A DNA stretch of 64,000 bases from Burkholderia arboris (GCF_902499125.1 NZ_CABVPX010000010.1:1-64000); one strand, 5' to 3'; positions 52,096-61,576 are shown, counted from the first letter of the stretch. The notes: a model not told the origin generated them from the sequence alone. Program-made: numbers and translations.

Positions 52096-53006
52096 TTCGC
52101 GTCCTCCTTGATGCGTCGGGCCTCGTCGCGCGCGGCCGATTCCTCTGCGTCGCTCACCTCGTTCGGACCGACGCGGACGTAGTGGAAGAACCCGGCGAGC
52201 GCGGTCAGCGCGATGCCGGCGACCGCGAGCGGTTTCGCGATCCCCTTCCACAGCTTCACCATCGGGCTGATCGACGGGTTGTCGGGCAGCCCGTGATACA
52301 GCGACGGTTTGTCGGCGTGGTGCAGCACATACATCACGTGCGTGCCGCCGACGCCCTGCGGGTCGTACAGCCCCGCGTGCTCGAAGCCGCGTTCCTTCAG
52401 GTCCTCGATCCGCTCGGCCGCGTGCTGCTTCATGTCCTCCTTGGTGCCGAACACGATCGCGCCCGTCGGGCAGGTCTTCACGCAGGCCGGTTCCTGGCCG
52501 ACCGCGACGCGGTCGGAACAGAGCGTGCACTTGTATGCGCGATGATCCTTCTTCGAGATCCGCGGAACGTTGAACGGGCAACCGGTCACGCAATAGCCGC
52601 AACCGATGCAGTTCTCCTCGTGGAAATCGACGATCCCGTTGTTGTACTGCACGATCGCGCCCGGCGACGGACATGCCTTCAGGCAGCCCGGATCCTCGCA
52701 GTGCATGCAGCCGTCCTTGCGGATCAGCCACTCGAGGTCGCCCGCCGGGTTCTCGTATTCGGAGAACCGCATGACCGTCCACGAATGCTCGGTCAGGTCG
52801 GCCGGGTTGTCGTACACGCCGACGTTGGTGCCGACCTCGTCACGCAGGTCGTTCCACTCCATGCATGCCGTCTGGCATGCCTTGCAGCCGATGCACTTCG
52901 ATACGTCGATCAGCTTCGCGACGCTCCCGGTCACCGGTTCGCGCACCGTGGGCGGTGGCGTCGTGGTGGCCGAGACGCGCTTGATGTCCAGCGATTGCAA
53001 TGCCAT
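52092..53006 (-). CDS. fdoH: Formate dehydrogenase iron-sulfur subunit (beta)
   Basis: The 304-residue protein carries four [4Fe-4S] clusters: [46 protein letters not shown], and [14 protein letters not shown] followed by ACVKTCP. A C-terminal transmembrane helix ([17 protein letters not shown]) fixes it to the periplasmic membrane face. It carries electrons from the molybdopterin subunit to cytochrome b. The ribosome site AAGGGGAAAGAG lies before the ATG. It starts 10 bp after fdoG and overlaps fdoI by 4 bp. Confidence 0.94.
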   Translation of the reverse strand: MALQSLDIKRVSATTTPPPTVREPVTGSVAKLIDVSKCIGCKACQTACMEWNDLRDEVGTNVGVYDNPADLTEHSWTVMRFSEYENPAGDLEWLIRKDGCMHCEDPGCLKACPSPGAIVQYNNGIVDFHEENCIGCGYCVTGCPFNVPRISKKDHRAYKCTLCSDRVAVGQEPACVKTCPTGAIVFGTKEDMKQHAAERIEDLKERGFEHAGLYDPQGVGGTHVMYVLHHADKPSLYHGLPDNPSISPMVKLWKGIAKPLAVAGIALTALAGFFHYVRVGPNEVSDAEESAARDEARRIKEDAK

Positions 53007-53016
53007 CTCTTTCCCC

Positions 53017-56000
53017 TTACGCCTTTTCGACCTTCACCAGGAACGACTTGAATTCCGGTGTGTACGAGTTGCCGTCACCCACGGACGGAGTCAGGGTATT
53101 GGCGAGATAGCCGGGCTTCGTCAGACCCTTGAAGCCCCAGTGCAACGGGACGCCGACCGTCTGGACCTTCTTGCCGTCGACCGTCAGCGGCTTGATCCGC
53201 TTCGTGACGAGGGCGACCGCGATGATGTAGCCGCGCTTGGACGACACCTTCACGTGCTCGCCATGCGCGACGCCGACTTCCTTCGCGAGGTCTTCGCCGA
53301 TCTCGACGAATTGCTCGGGCTGGATGATCGAGTTCAGCCGCGCATGCTTGGTCCAGTAGTGGAAATGCTCGGTCAGCCGGTACGTCGTCGCCACGTGCGG
53401 GAACTCCGCCACCTTGCCGAACGACGCACGGTCGTCCGCGAACACGCGGGCAGCCGGGTTGTTCAGCGCCTGCGGGTTGTTCGGGTGCAGCGGGTTCGCG
53501 TCGAGCGGCGTCTCGAACGGCTCGTAGTGCTCGGGGAACGGACCTTCGTTCATCCCCGCGCGGGCGAAGAAGCGCGCAACGCCTTCCGGGTTCATGATGA
53601 ACGGCCCCATCCCGTTTTCGGGCGATTCGTCCACCTTGAAGTCCGGCACGTCGGCGCCCTTCCACGCGCTGCCGTTCCAGCCGATCAGCTTGCGGGTCGG
53701 GTCGAACGGCTTGCCGGCGACGTCGCACGATGCGCGGTTGTACAGGATCCGCCGGTTCGCCGGCCACGCCCACGCCCAGTTCAGCGTCTGGCCGATGCCG
53801 GTCGGGTCGGAGTTGTCGCGCCGCCCCATCTGGTTGCCGGCCTGCGTCCACGCACCGCAGAAGATCCAGCAGCCGCTCGCGGTCGTGCCGTCGTCCTTCA
53901 GCTGCGCGAACGCGGCAAGCTGCTCGCCCTTCTTCACGAGCGTCTTGGCCGGATCCTTCGGATCGGGCAGATCGGCGAGCGCCTTGCCGTTGAACTCCAT
54001 TGCCAGCTCTTCGGGCGTCGGGCTTTCCGGGTTCGAGTACGGCCACGTCAGGTTCACGATCGGGTCCGGATACTTGCCGCCGTCCGTCTGGTACATCTTG
54101 CGCATGCGCAGGAACAGTCCCGACATGATCTCGAGGTCGCTCTTCGCCTCGCCCGGCGGCTCCGCGCCCTTCCAGTGCCACTGCAGCACGCGGCTCGAAC
54201 TCACGAGCGAGCCGTTTTCTTCCGCAAAGCACGTGGTCGGCAGGCGGAACACCTCGGTCTGGATCTTCGACGCATCGACGTCGTTGTAGTCGCCGTGATG
54301 CTTCCAGAACTCGGACGTCTCGGTCGCGAGCGGATCCATGATCACGAGCCACTTCAGCTTCGCGAGGCCTGCCGCCGTCTTCACCTTCGACGGCGCCGCC
54401 GCGAGCGGGTTGAAGCCCTGGCAGATGTAGCCGTTCATCTTGCCGGCATTCATCAGCTCGATCACCTGCAGCAGGTCGTACTGCTTGTCCAGCTTCGGCA
54501 GGTAGTCGTAGCCCCAGTTGTTCTCGGCGGTCGCGGCATCGCCCCACCACGACTTCATGAAGCTGACGTGGAACGCCTTGTAGTTCTTCCAGTAGCTCAA
54601 CTGGTTCGGCCGCAACGGCAGCTGCACGCGCTTCTTGATGTAGCCGTCGAAATCCTGCTCGGACTGCATCGGCAGCGTCATGTAGCCCGGCAGCAGGTTC
54701 GACATCAGCCCGAGGTCGGTCAACCCCTGGATGTTCGAGTGCCCGCGCAGCGCGTTCATCCCGCCGCCGGCGATGCCGATGTTGCCGAGCAGCAACTGCA
54801 CCATCGCGCCGGTGCGGATGATCTGCGCGCCGATCGAATGGTGGGTCCAGCCGAGCGCGTACAGCACCGTGCCGGCGCGGCCGGGAACGGCCGTGGTCGC
54901 GAGCATCTCGCACACCTTCAGGAATTTCTCCTTCGGCGTGCCGCAGACCTGCTGGACCATGTCCTGCGTATAGCGCGCGTAGTGCTGCTTCAGCAGGTTG
55001 TACACGCAACGCGGATGCTGCAGCGTCGGGTCGACCTTCACGAAGCCGTCGTCACCGCGCTCGTAGTCCCAGCTCGATTTGTCCGGGTACGCGTGCTTCT
55101 CCGCGTCATAGCCGGAATAGATGCCGTCGTTGAACGCGAAATCCTCGCGCACGATGAACGAGAAGTCCGTGTAGTTCTTCACGTACTCGTGCTGGATCTT
55201 GTCGTTCGTCAGCAGATAGTTGATGACGCCGCCCAGGAAGACGATGTCGGTGCCGGTGCGGATCGGCGCGTAGTAATCGGCCACCGAGGCCGTACGCGTG
55301 AAGCGCGGGTCGACGACGATCAGCCGCGCCTTGCGGTGCGCCTTCGCCTCCGTTACCCACTTGAAACCGCACGGATGGGCCTCGGCTGCATTGCCGCCCA
55401 TCACGAGAATCACGTCCGCGTTCTTGATGTCGACCCAATGGTTCGTCATCGCTCCACGGCCAAACGTCGGGGCAAGACCTGCCACCGTCGGGCCATGTCA
55501 GACACGCGCCTGATTGTCGAATGCGAGCATGCCAAGACTGCGGACAGTCTTGTGCGTCAGGTACCCGACCTCGTTGCTGCCGGCCGACGCGGCCAGCATG
55601 CCGGTCGTGAGCCAGCGGTTGACCTTCGAGCCGTCTTCGGCCGTCTCGACGAAGTTCGCGTCGCGGTCGGCCTTCATCAGCTTCGCGATGCGGTCGAGCG
55701 CGTCATTCCACGAAATCGGTTCCCACTTGTCCGAGCCGGGCGCCCGATACTCGGGGTGCGTCAGGCGGTTCGGGCTGTGGATGAAGTCGATCAGGCTCGC
55801 GCCCTTCGGGCACAGCGTGCCGCGATTGACGGGATGGTCGGGATCGCCCTCGATGTGGATGATGCTCGGCTGCGCGTTCTTCGCGCCGTCTCCGAGGCTG
55901 TACATCAGGATGCCGCAACCCACTGAACAGTAAGGACAGGTGTTGCGCGTTTCGACTGTGCGCGCCAGCTTGTACTGTCGGACTTCGGCGAGCGCTTCGG

Positions 56001-56088
56001 ACGGAGAGAAGCCCATCAGGGCTAGACTCGATCCGGCAAGCGACGTAGCCGTCACCTTCAGGAACTGGCGCCGGGACATTTGTAGCAT
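53017..56088 (-). CDS. fdoG: Formate dehydrogenase major subunit, selenoprotein with in-frame UGA (Sec197)
   Basis: This is one 1023-residue protein interrupted by a single TGA at 55498-55500, which must be read as selenocysteine at residue 197. Before it the frame ends FDNQARV; after it the same phase goes on [20 protein letters not shown], the conserved Sec context of E. coli FdnG/FdoG. The N-terminus [20 protein letters not shown] is a Tat signal. [11 protein letters not shown] binds a [4Fe-4S] cluster. The molybdopterin enzyme oxidises formate in the periplasm. I start at 56088; 56079 and an earlier ATG at 56151 are alternatives. A SECIS hairpin follows the UGA, and fdoH starts 10 bp downstream. 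Automatic callers would split it in two. Confidence 0.95.
55469..55486 (-). promoter_or_regulatory. SECIS element of fdoG
   Basis: Read on the minus strand 11 nt after the UGA: GGTGGCAGGTCTTGCCCC. GG pairs with CC, a single U bulges, GGCA pairs with TGCC and the loop is GGUCU. Bulged U and GGUCU loop are the features that SelB recognises in the E. coli fdhF and fdnG hairpins. Confidence 0.85.
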
Positions 56089-56131
56089 GGCTGGTCTCGG
56101 CGTTATTGTGGGGGTGGGGAAACTGAAAGGA

Positions 56132-56137
56132 ATTATA
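56132..56137 (-). promoter_or_regulatory. Candidate -10 box of the fdo operon
   Basis: A perfect TATAAT on the minus strand stands about 44 bp before the fdoG ATG. No good -35 box is found at 17 bp, so an activator may be needed. The 142-bp gap is shared with the divergent yihY-like gene. Confidence 0.4.
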
Positions 56138-56230
56138 GACAGTTCGCGCAACTATGTTCGAATCCTCGGATCAATACTGAATTGTCTGATTACCAACGAT
56201 GATCCGCGTTCCGCGCGCCACCGAACCGTC

Positions 56231-57163
56231 ATGAAACGACAGATCACCTCCGAAGCCACCCGTCTCGCGCAACAACAGGCCAACTGGGCCCTCACCGCGT
56301 TCAGGCGCTTCTCGTCCGACCGCTGCTCCGCGATGGCCGCGGGCATCGCGTTTTTCTCCGCGTTCTCGCTCGCGCCGATGCTCGTGATGGTGATCGCGGT
56401 GGCCGGCTGGTTCTACGGCGACGACGCCGCGCGCGGCCAGGTGTTCGAGCAGGCGCACCAGCTGATCGGCGACGACGCGGCGGCCAGCATCCAGACGATC
56501 GTGCAGAACGCGCACCGCGCGGGCGAGCGCGGCGGGCTGGCCACGCTGATCTCGTTCGCGGCGCTCGCGATCGGCGCGTCGGCCACGTTCGCATCGCTCA
56601 GCGCCGCGCTCAGCGTGATCTGGCCCGCCACCGAAAACCGCTGGTCGAGCATGCTCGGGCTCGTGCGCGTGCGGCTGATCTCGTTCGGGCTCGTGCTCGG
56701 CGTCGCGTTCCTGCTGATCGTGTCGCTCGTACTCGACACCGCGATCACGTTCGTCGGCACCTGGCTGCTGGGCAATTCGCCGTACGTGATCGTCACGAAC
56801 CTCGTGCAGTTCTTCGTCGGCATCGCGGTGCTCGCGGCTGCGTTCGCGTCGCTGATGAAGTTCCTGCCCGATGCGCGCGTCGCGTGGCGCGACGCCGCGG
56901 TCGGCGGGATCGTGTCCGCGATCCTGTTTTCCGGCGGCAAGAAGCTGTTCGCGCTGTACCTCGCGCATGCGGGTACGGCCAGCGCATTCGGCGCGGCCGG
57001 ATCGTTCGCGGTCCTGTTGATGTGGCTGTACTTCTCCGCGATCGTGCTGCTGCTCGGCGCGGAATTCGCGGCCGCGCGCGGCAACGCGCACCGGCCGGCC
57101 GGCGCCGCACCGGCTGCATCCGTTCAACCCGGTCACGCCGACGACCTTACGCGCAACGACTGA
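56231..57163 (+). CDS. YihY/BrkB family inner-membrane protein (UPF0761-like)
   Basis: The protein has 310 residues and about six membrane spans. The family start RCSAMAAGIAFFSAFSLAPM is clear. FGAAGSFAVLLMWLYFSAIV, near the end, is the other conserved block (GSFAVLLLWLYxSA). BrkB was once linked to serum resistance in Bordetella, but these proteins have no proven molecular function. The ATG at 56231 fits the family; the longer frame to 55940 overlaps fdoG. It is divergent from the fdo operon. Confidence 0.85.
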   Translation: MKRQITSEATRLAQQQANWALTAFRRFSSDRCSAMAAGIAFFSAFSLAPMLVMVIAVAGWFYGDDAARGQVFEQAHQLIGDDAAASIQTIVQNAHRAGERGGLATLISFAALAIGASATFASLSAALSVIWPATENRWSSMLGLVRVRLISFGLVLGVAFLLIVSLVLDTAITFVGTWLLGNSPYVIVTNLVQFFVGIAVLAAAFASLMKFLPDARVAWRDAAVGGIVSAILFSGGKKLFALYLAHAGTASAFGAAGSFAVLLMWLYFSAIVLLLGAEFAAARGNAHRPAGAAPAASVQPGHADDLTRND

Positions 57164-57583
57164 ACCGCGCGCCTTCCGCAAAACGGCTGCGCATCGCGCT
57201 TTCGCACACCCGGCACATCCGCCCGCCCCTTTGCAACCCCGCTGTCCGCCGCGCATTCGCGCGGCGTTGACGCGCTCTTTACACGCCGGCGCGCTCACAC
57301 CCGCAAACGCAAACGTTTGCACACCCTCGTTTCCCTGCTCAAACCGGTCGAAACAGGAGGGTTGCCGCGTTGCGCACCAACTACCGAAACAATCGCACCG
57401 CAGCAATTGTCAACTATTTCATAAATGGAAACAGACACTGATGTGCTTGATATATATGGACTTTTTCACGCTGTTACCTTTTCGAGACACTTTATTTTTT
57501 AAGCTTTCTTGCGTGTATGGCACTGAGCTATTCTCCAATCCGCAACAAATAACGATGAATCATTTGCGTGGAGAAACTCAACG
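57164..57583. other. Intergenic region upstream of the porin gene
   Basis: 420 bp. The first part carries the stem-loop after the yihY-like gene. From about 57400 to 57560 the DNA is clearly AT-rich (for example TTGATATATATGG and CTTTATTTTTTAAGC), as expected for the strong promoter of an abundant porin. I cannot single out convincing -35/-10 boxes. The porin ribosome site GGAGA lies at its end. Confidence 0.5.
57247..57266 (+). terminator. Stem-loop after the yihY-like gene
   Basis: CGCCGCGC, loop ATTC, GCGCGGCG: a perfect 8-bp GC stem with a 4-nt loop, about 84 bp after the stop. The following bases (TTGACGCGCTCTTTA) contain only short T runs, so it is a weak candidate intrinsic terminator. 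Confidence 0.4.
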
Positions 57584-58744
57584 ATGAAGAAGCTTGCTCT
57601 CTCGACCCTCTCGCTCGCCCTGCTGGGCGCCGCTGGCGCTGCCCACGCTCAATCGAGCGTGACGCTGTACGGCGTGATCGACACGTCGATTGCCTATGTT
57701 CACGGCAATAACGGCCAAGGCAACAACGCGTGGCAAATGCTGTCGGGCAACCTGCAAGGCAGCCGCTTCGGCCTGAAAGGCGCAGAAGACCTCGGCGGTG
57801 GCCTGAAGGCGATCTTCCAGTTGGAAAACGGTTTTGATCCGGGCACCGGCCACCTGAACCAGGGCGGTCGCATGTTCGGCCGTCAGGCATTCGTCGGCCT
57901 CGAAAGCAACCAGTACGGCACGCTGACGCTCGGCCGCCAGTACGACCCGCTGGTCGACCTGGTCCAGGCAGTCACGGCAGACAACTACTTCGGCAGCACG
58001 TTCGCAACGCCGGGCGACGTCGACAACAACGACAACTCGCTGCGCGTCAGCAACGCGATCAAGTACACCTCGCCGGTGTTCGCAGGCTTCCAGGCTGAAG
58101 GCATGTACGCCCTCGGCGGCGTGGCAGGCAAGACGGGCGCAGGCCAGACCTGGTCGGTCGCGGCTGCATACAACAACGGCCCGGTCGGCGTTGCTGCAGG
58201 CTACTTCTACGCGAACAACCCGTCGCCGACGACCGCTGGCCTGCGCGGCGGCTGGGGCTCGACGACGTCGGACAACATCGTCGACGGCCCGATCAACGCA
58301 GCTTACGTGACGGCGAAGTCGATCGCGATCGCACAAGTTGCTGGTCAGTACGTGATCGGCCCGGTGACGCTCGGCCTCGGCTACAGCAACGCACAGTACA
58401 AGCCGGACGCAGCCTCGGGCTTCAGCTCGACCCAGAAGTACAACACGGGCCGCGCGTTCGCGACGTACCAGATCACGCCGCCGCTGCTGCTGGGCCTCGG
58501 CTACTCGTACACGAAGGCTAGCGGCAACACGGACGCCAAGTACCATCAGGTTTCGCTGGGCGCGGACTACTCGCTGTCGAAGCGCACGGACGTCTACCTG
58601 GTCGGCGCCTATCAGCACGCAAGCGGCACGCAGCTGAACGCAGACGGCACGACGTCGGCAGCGCAAGCTTCGATCGGCTCGTACGGCATCGCCGGCACGA
58701 AGTCGCAAGAGCTGGTCGCTCTCGGCCTGCGCCACAAGTTCTAA
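57584..58744 (+). CDS. Gram-negative porin (OmpC-like, betaproteobacterial)
   Basis: This is a 386-residue outer-membrane trimeric porin. The signal peptide LSTLSLALLGAAGAAHA ends before QSSVTLYGVIDTSIAYVHGN, the standard first beta strand of Burkholderia/Neisseria-type porins. SRFGLKGAEDLGGGLKAIFQ and RQAFVGLESNQYGTLTLGRQ are the usual next strands. The chain ends in Phe (GLRHKF), the signal for the Bam machine. The Shine-Dalgarno GGAGA is present. Codons are chosen more uniformly than in nearby genes, as in highly expressed proteins. A clear intrinsic terminator follows. Confidence 0.94.
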   Translation: MKKLALSTLSLALLGAAGAAHAQSSVTLYGVIDTSIAYVHGNNGQGNNAWQMLSGNLQGSRFGLKGAEDLGGGLKAIFQLENGFDPGTGHLNQGGRMFGRQAFVGLESNQYGTLTLGRQYDPLVDLVQAVTADNYFGSTFATPGDVDNNDNSLRVSNAIKYTSPVFAGFQAEGMYALGGVAGKTGAGQTWSVAAAYNNGPVGVAAGYFYANNPSPTTAGLRGGWGSTTSDNIVDGPINAAYVTAKSIAIAQVAGQYVIGPVTLGLGYSNAQYKPDAASGFSSTQKYNTGRAFATYQITPPLLLGLGYSYTKASGNTDAKYHQVSLGADYSLSKRTDVYLVGAYQHASGTQLNADGTTSAAQASIGSYGIAGTKSQELVALGLRHKF

Positions 58745-58796
58745 GAAGTACGTTTCCGGCGTGCATGGCGTCTCCGACGCCTTGCCGCCGATCTGG

Positions 58797-58835
58797 AAAG
58801 CCAGTCCCGGTTTCGGCCGCGGCTGGCTTTTTTTT
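58797..58835 (+). terminator. Intrinsic terminator of the porin gene
   Basis: AAAGCCAG (58797-58804) pairs with CTGGCTTT (58823-58830), with an 18-nt loop that can itself fold, followed by a run of T to 58835. It stands about 50 bp after the porin stop. Confidence 0.8.
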
Positions 58836-59136
58836 CGTCCCCCCGGCAGACAGGCCGGCACGCCCTGCGCGGGTCGCCGCGCAAAAACCGGCCCCCGCAT
58901 ACGTCGGCCAGCCGCCAGCGGCACCAGGCGGCTGCTAGGCACCCGAAACACCGTTTCCGGAAGCGCGGGCAGCTCGCCATTTCTCCGCACGACGACTACC
59001 ATCCGCACTGCCGGCGTCGACCGGCTCGTCCGGTACGACGATTGTTTGCCCCGCGTGTCGATTTCGGCAGGCGTCGTCCGTCGTATCGAAGGCGGCACAT
59101 GATTTGCCGCGGTCCCATACAGACAGGAGATTCGTC
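58836..59136. other. Intergenic region between the porin terminator and the VOC gene
   Basis: About 300 bp with no convincing ORF, repeat or hairpin. Weak open frames on both strands are not family-like. The final bases carry the ribosome site AGGAGA of the next gene. Confidence 0.4.
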
Positions 59137-59610
59137 ATGACGATTCAGAAGATCACGCCTTTTCTCTGGTATTCGACGGAAGCCGAAGAAGCAGCGGCCT
59201 TCTATGCAGGCATCTTTCCGGATTCGCGCATCGTGCGCGTCACGGCCGTGCCGGGCACTGACGGCACGCGGATGGTCGAGTTCGAACTGTTCGGGCAACC
59301 GTTCTTTGCCATGAGCCACGCGCGCACGGAGTCGTTCAACCACGCGATCTCGCTGCTGGTCAGTTGCGCCGACCAGGCGGAACTCGACCGCTACTGGAAC
59401 GCCCTGCTCGACAACGGCGGCATGGCCGACGCCTGCGGCTGGCTGAGGGACCGTTATGGCGTGTCGTGGCAGATCGTTCCGGAAGCGCTCATCCCGATGA
59501 TGACCGACCGCGACCCGGTCAAGGCGGCGCGCGTGGCGGCGGCGATGATGCAGATGATCAAGTTCGACGACGCCGCGCTGAAGGCGGCCTTTGCAGGCAC
59601 GGCGGACTGA
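59137..59610 (+). CDS. PhnB-like VOC superfamily protein
   Basis: The 157-residue protein matches the 3-dmu-9_3-mt/PhnB group of the vicinal oxygen chelate superfamily: ITPFLWYSTEAEEAAAFYAG followed by IFPDSRI at the start, then FELFGQPFFAMSHA, ISLLVSC, YWNALLDNGGMADACGWLRD and YGVSWQIVPEAL. The metal-dependent reaction of these small proteins is mostly unknown. The ATG at 59137 has AGGAGA 6 nt upstream. It is convergent with the aminoglycoside adenylyltransferase gene. Confidence 0.86.
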   Translation: MTIQKITPFLWYSTEAEEAAAFYAGIFPDSRIVRVTAVPGTDGTRMVEFELFGQPFFAMSHARTESFNHAISLLVSCADQAELDRYWNALLDNGGMADACGWLRDRYGVSWQIVPEALIPMMTDRDPVKAARVAAAMMQMIKFDDAALKAAFAGTAD

Positions 59611-59760
59611 CGAAACGCGCCGGGCTGCGCCGGCGTGACGCCGCACCGGGCGCCGACGGCCACCCGGCTCGACGGTTTGCGCGTGCAGCCGCATCGCAAG
59701 CGTTCACGATTCCCGGCGAGCCGGCCCGCACACCGGCTGCGTGCATCGCGACGCAAGCGG

Positions 59761-60552
59761 CTACGCCGACAGCATCGCCTCGACGGTCCGCCGTGCGTAG
59801 CCGATGAATGCGGCAAGCGGTTCGCCCGACAGGATTGCCGCGCCCGCTTCGCCACCGAGATAGGCGTCGCGCGCAGCCGCCGCAACCGGCCGGTGCGCGT
59901 GCGGCAAGCGCTCCAGCACCCATGCCGCTGCAACGTCCTTGGGCGCGATCCTGCCGGTCGCGGCGCTGTACCAGATGCGCGCGAGCGCAAGCACCACGTT
60001 GCACTCGTCGCCGCGCCAGTCCGGTTCGGCCTCCCACTGCGCAACGGTCGCGAGCAGCGCGGCGACGAAATCGCGTGCGGGTACCGGCTCGAACAACACG
60101 GCCGCGGGCGGCCCGGCCAACGCGACACAGTGCTGTCGCGCCGTCGTCAGCAAAATCGCCAGATCGTGATCGACGCGCGCCGGTTCGACGATGCCGGCTT
60201 CGAGGTCGCGGCGCAGCCATTCGCCGAACTGCAGTTCGCGTCGCGCCGGATGGCGCCACGGCACCACGTCATCGTGTGCGACGACGGTGACCTCCAGCGC
60301 GCGCATGCCGCCGGTACAACCGGGCGGCGCCGATGCAGCGAGCAGATCGCGCATCAACGCACGTCGCACTGTTTCGGCGGGCCGTGCCGCCGCCGTCACC
60401 AGCAAATCGATGTCGCTGCGCGGTTTCAATCCGCCGTCGAGCGCCGAGCCGAACAGGTGGATGGCTTCCAGCGTCGCGCCGAGATGCCGCTCGATCGCGG
60501 CGCGTGCGGCCGCGACCTGTACGGCGATTTCGTCCGGGATGCATTCAGTCAC
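59761..60552 (-). CDS. AadA-like aminoglycoside (3'')(9) adenylyltransferase
   Basis: The protein has 263 residues, the same length as AadA enzymes. GSALDGGLKPRSDIDLLV holds the nucleotidyltransferase motif with Asp47 and Asp49, and Glu87 in ALEVTVV fits the catalytic Glu of AadA. PARRELQFGEWLRRDLEAGI and DECNVVLALARIWYSAATGR plus IAPKDVAAAWVLERLP are also as in AadA. It likely modifies streptomycin and spectinomycin. The start is GTG at 60552. Normal GC-rich codon use and no integron attC site or integrase show a resident chromosomal gene rather than a cassette. Confidence 0.85.
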   Translation of the reverse strand: MTECIPDEIAVQVAAARAAIERHLGATLEAIHLFGSALDGGLKPRSDIDLLVTAAARPAETVRRALMRDLLAASAPPGCTGGMRALEVTVVAHDDVVPWRHPARRELQFGEWLRRDLEAGIVEPARVDHDLAILLTTARQHCVALAGPPAAVLFEPVPARDFVAALLATVAQWEAEPDWRGDECNVVLALARIWYSAATGRIAPKDVAAAWVLERLPHAHRPVAAAARDAYLGGEAGAAILSGEPLAAFIGYARRTVEAMLSA

Positions 60553-60774
60553 GACGGCGGGCCTTGCGATGCGCGCGCAACGGGTATCGCGGGAGCAACG
60601 CGTGCAACGGTTGCGGCGGGACAGCCTCCCGAGCAACCGCGGTTTGCAATTCGCCGTTCGGCATGACGCAGGTGCGGCTGCGACCGGCGATGCGTCGCGC
60701 ATCGCGCATCGTGCGTCGTGCTGCACATCCCCGCCGCGCCGCAGATTCGCGGCCGCGCGATTTGCGCAGCGCAA

Positions 60775-60807
60775 TAAAAATCCCCGCACGCTTTCGCGTA
60801 CGGGGAT
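60775..60807 (-). terminator. Intrinsic terminator of the HU-like gene
   Basis: On the minus strand ATCCCCGTACGC, a short loop, GCGTGCGGGGAT, then TTTTTAT. The stem has one mismatch pair. It stands about 53 bp after the stop of the HU-like gene. Confidence 0.8.
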
Positions 60808-60859
60808 CGCAGGACACTGCAACCGCTGCCGACATGCATTCGGCAGCCGTTGCGCAGCA

Positions 60860-61309
60860 TTACGCTGCCGCGTCCTTCAGCTTCTTCAGCGCACGTGCCT
60901 TCACGCGCACGCTGGCCGGCTTCGCCGGGAACCAGCGCTCTTCGCCCGTGAACGGATCCTTGCCGAAGCGCTTCTTCTTCGCCGGCACGACTTGCGCCGT
61001 GATCTTCAGCAGACCCGGCAGCGTGAATTCGCCTGCGCCCTTCTTGTGGACCGAGCCCAGCACGACGTTCTCGAGTGCGACGAGCACTGCCTTGACCGCC
61101 TTCACTTCGACAGCTGCGCGCTCAGCGATGTGCGTTGCGAGCGATGCCTTCGTGAATTTGTCCTTCAGCGGCGTCGGAGCAGCCGGTGCTGCCTTCGCGA
61201 CAGCCTTCTTGGCCACTACTTTCTTCGCCGGCGCAGCCTTTTTGGCAGCCACTTTCTTGGTGGCCGGTGCGGCAGCCTTCTTGGCCACCTTTTTTGCGGA
61301 AGTCGCCAT
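60860..61309 (-). CDS. HU-family DNA-binding protein with histone H1-like Lys/Ala tail
   Basis: The protein has 149 residues. About 48 N-terminal residues are Lys/Ala/Pro-rich repeats (KKVAKKAAAPATKKVAAKKA and similar) like eukaryotic H1 tails. An HU/IHF domain follows (KFTKASLATHIAERAAVEVK, FTLPGLLKITAQVVPAKKKR, GKDPFTGEERWFPAKPASVR). Ordinary HU has about 90 residues, so the tail is an addition known from betaproteobacterial nucleoid proteins. It should bind and compact DNA. A good ribosome site (AGGAGAAAC) precedes the ATG at 61309, and an intrinsic terminator follows the gene. Confidence 0.92.
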   Translation of the reverse strand: MATSAKKVAKKAAAPATKKVAAKKAAPAKKVVAKKAVAKAAPAAPTPLKDKFTKASLATHIAERAAVEVKAVKAVLVALENVVLGSVHKKGAGEFTLPGLLKITAQVVPAKKKRFGKDPFTGEERWFPAKPASVRVKARALKKLKDAAA

Positions 61310-61576
61310 GTTTCTCCTACCAGGTGTGGTCGTTGGATACACGAAGCGTGCAACGCGCGCGCTTCAACGCCGGATTCTACAAGCGCCTTGACGCTTCGTG
61401 CAGTACTTTTATGCGTTTTCGCGGGGTTTCCCGCAGGTTTTGTTGCACACGACCGACTTCATCGACGCTCGAGCATCAAAAAACGCCTTTACGTATACGT
61501 CCAAACGAGCCCGAACGCGAATTACGTTCGATATTTGCGCACCTATACTGGGCTCGCTCAATGCCCGGATGCCTCC

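Noticed and set aside
55498..55500. fdoG as a pseudogene split by a nonsense mutation
   Set aside because: The TGA lies exactly at the conserved Sec position, the frame continues without shift, a SECIS hairpin follows and the Sec genes are adjacent.
52606..55926. A 1106-codon plus-strand frame antisense to fdoG
   Set aside because: It mirrors the codon bias of fdoG on the other strand and has no recognisable domain or ribosome site.
58761..59102. 113-codon ORF after the porin gene
   Set aside because: It runs through the porin's intrinsic terminator and has no family likeness.
59761..60552. Integron gene cassette
   Set aside because: No attC-like repeat, no integrase, native codon usage and normal chromosomal neighbours.
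60860..61309. The Lys/Ala repeats as a CRISPR or tandem DNA repeat array
   Set aside because: The repetition is in codons of an open frame attached to an HU domain; there are no spacer-repeat units.
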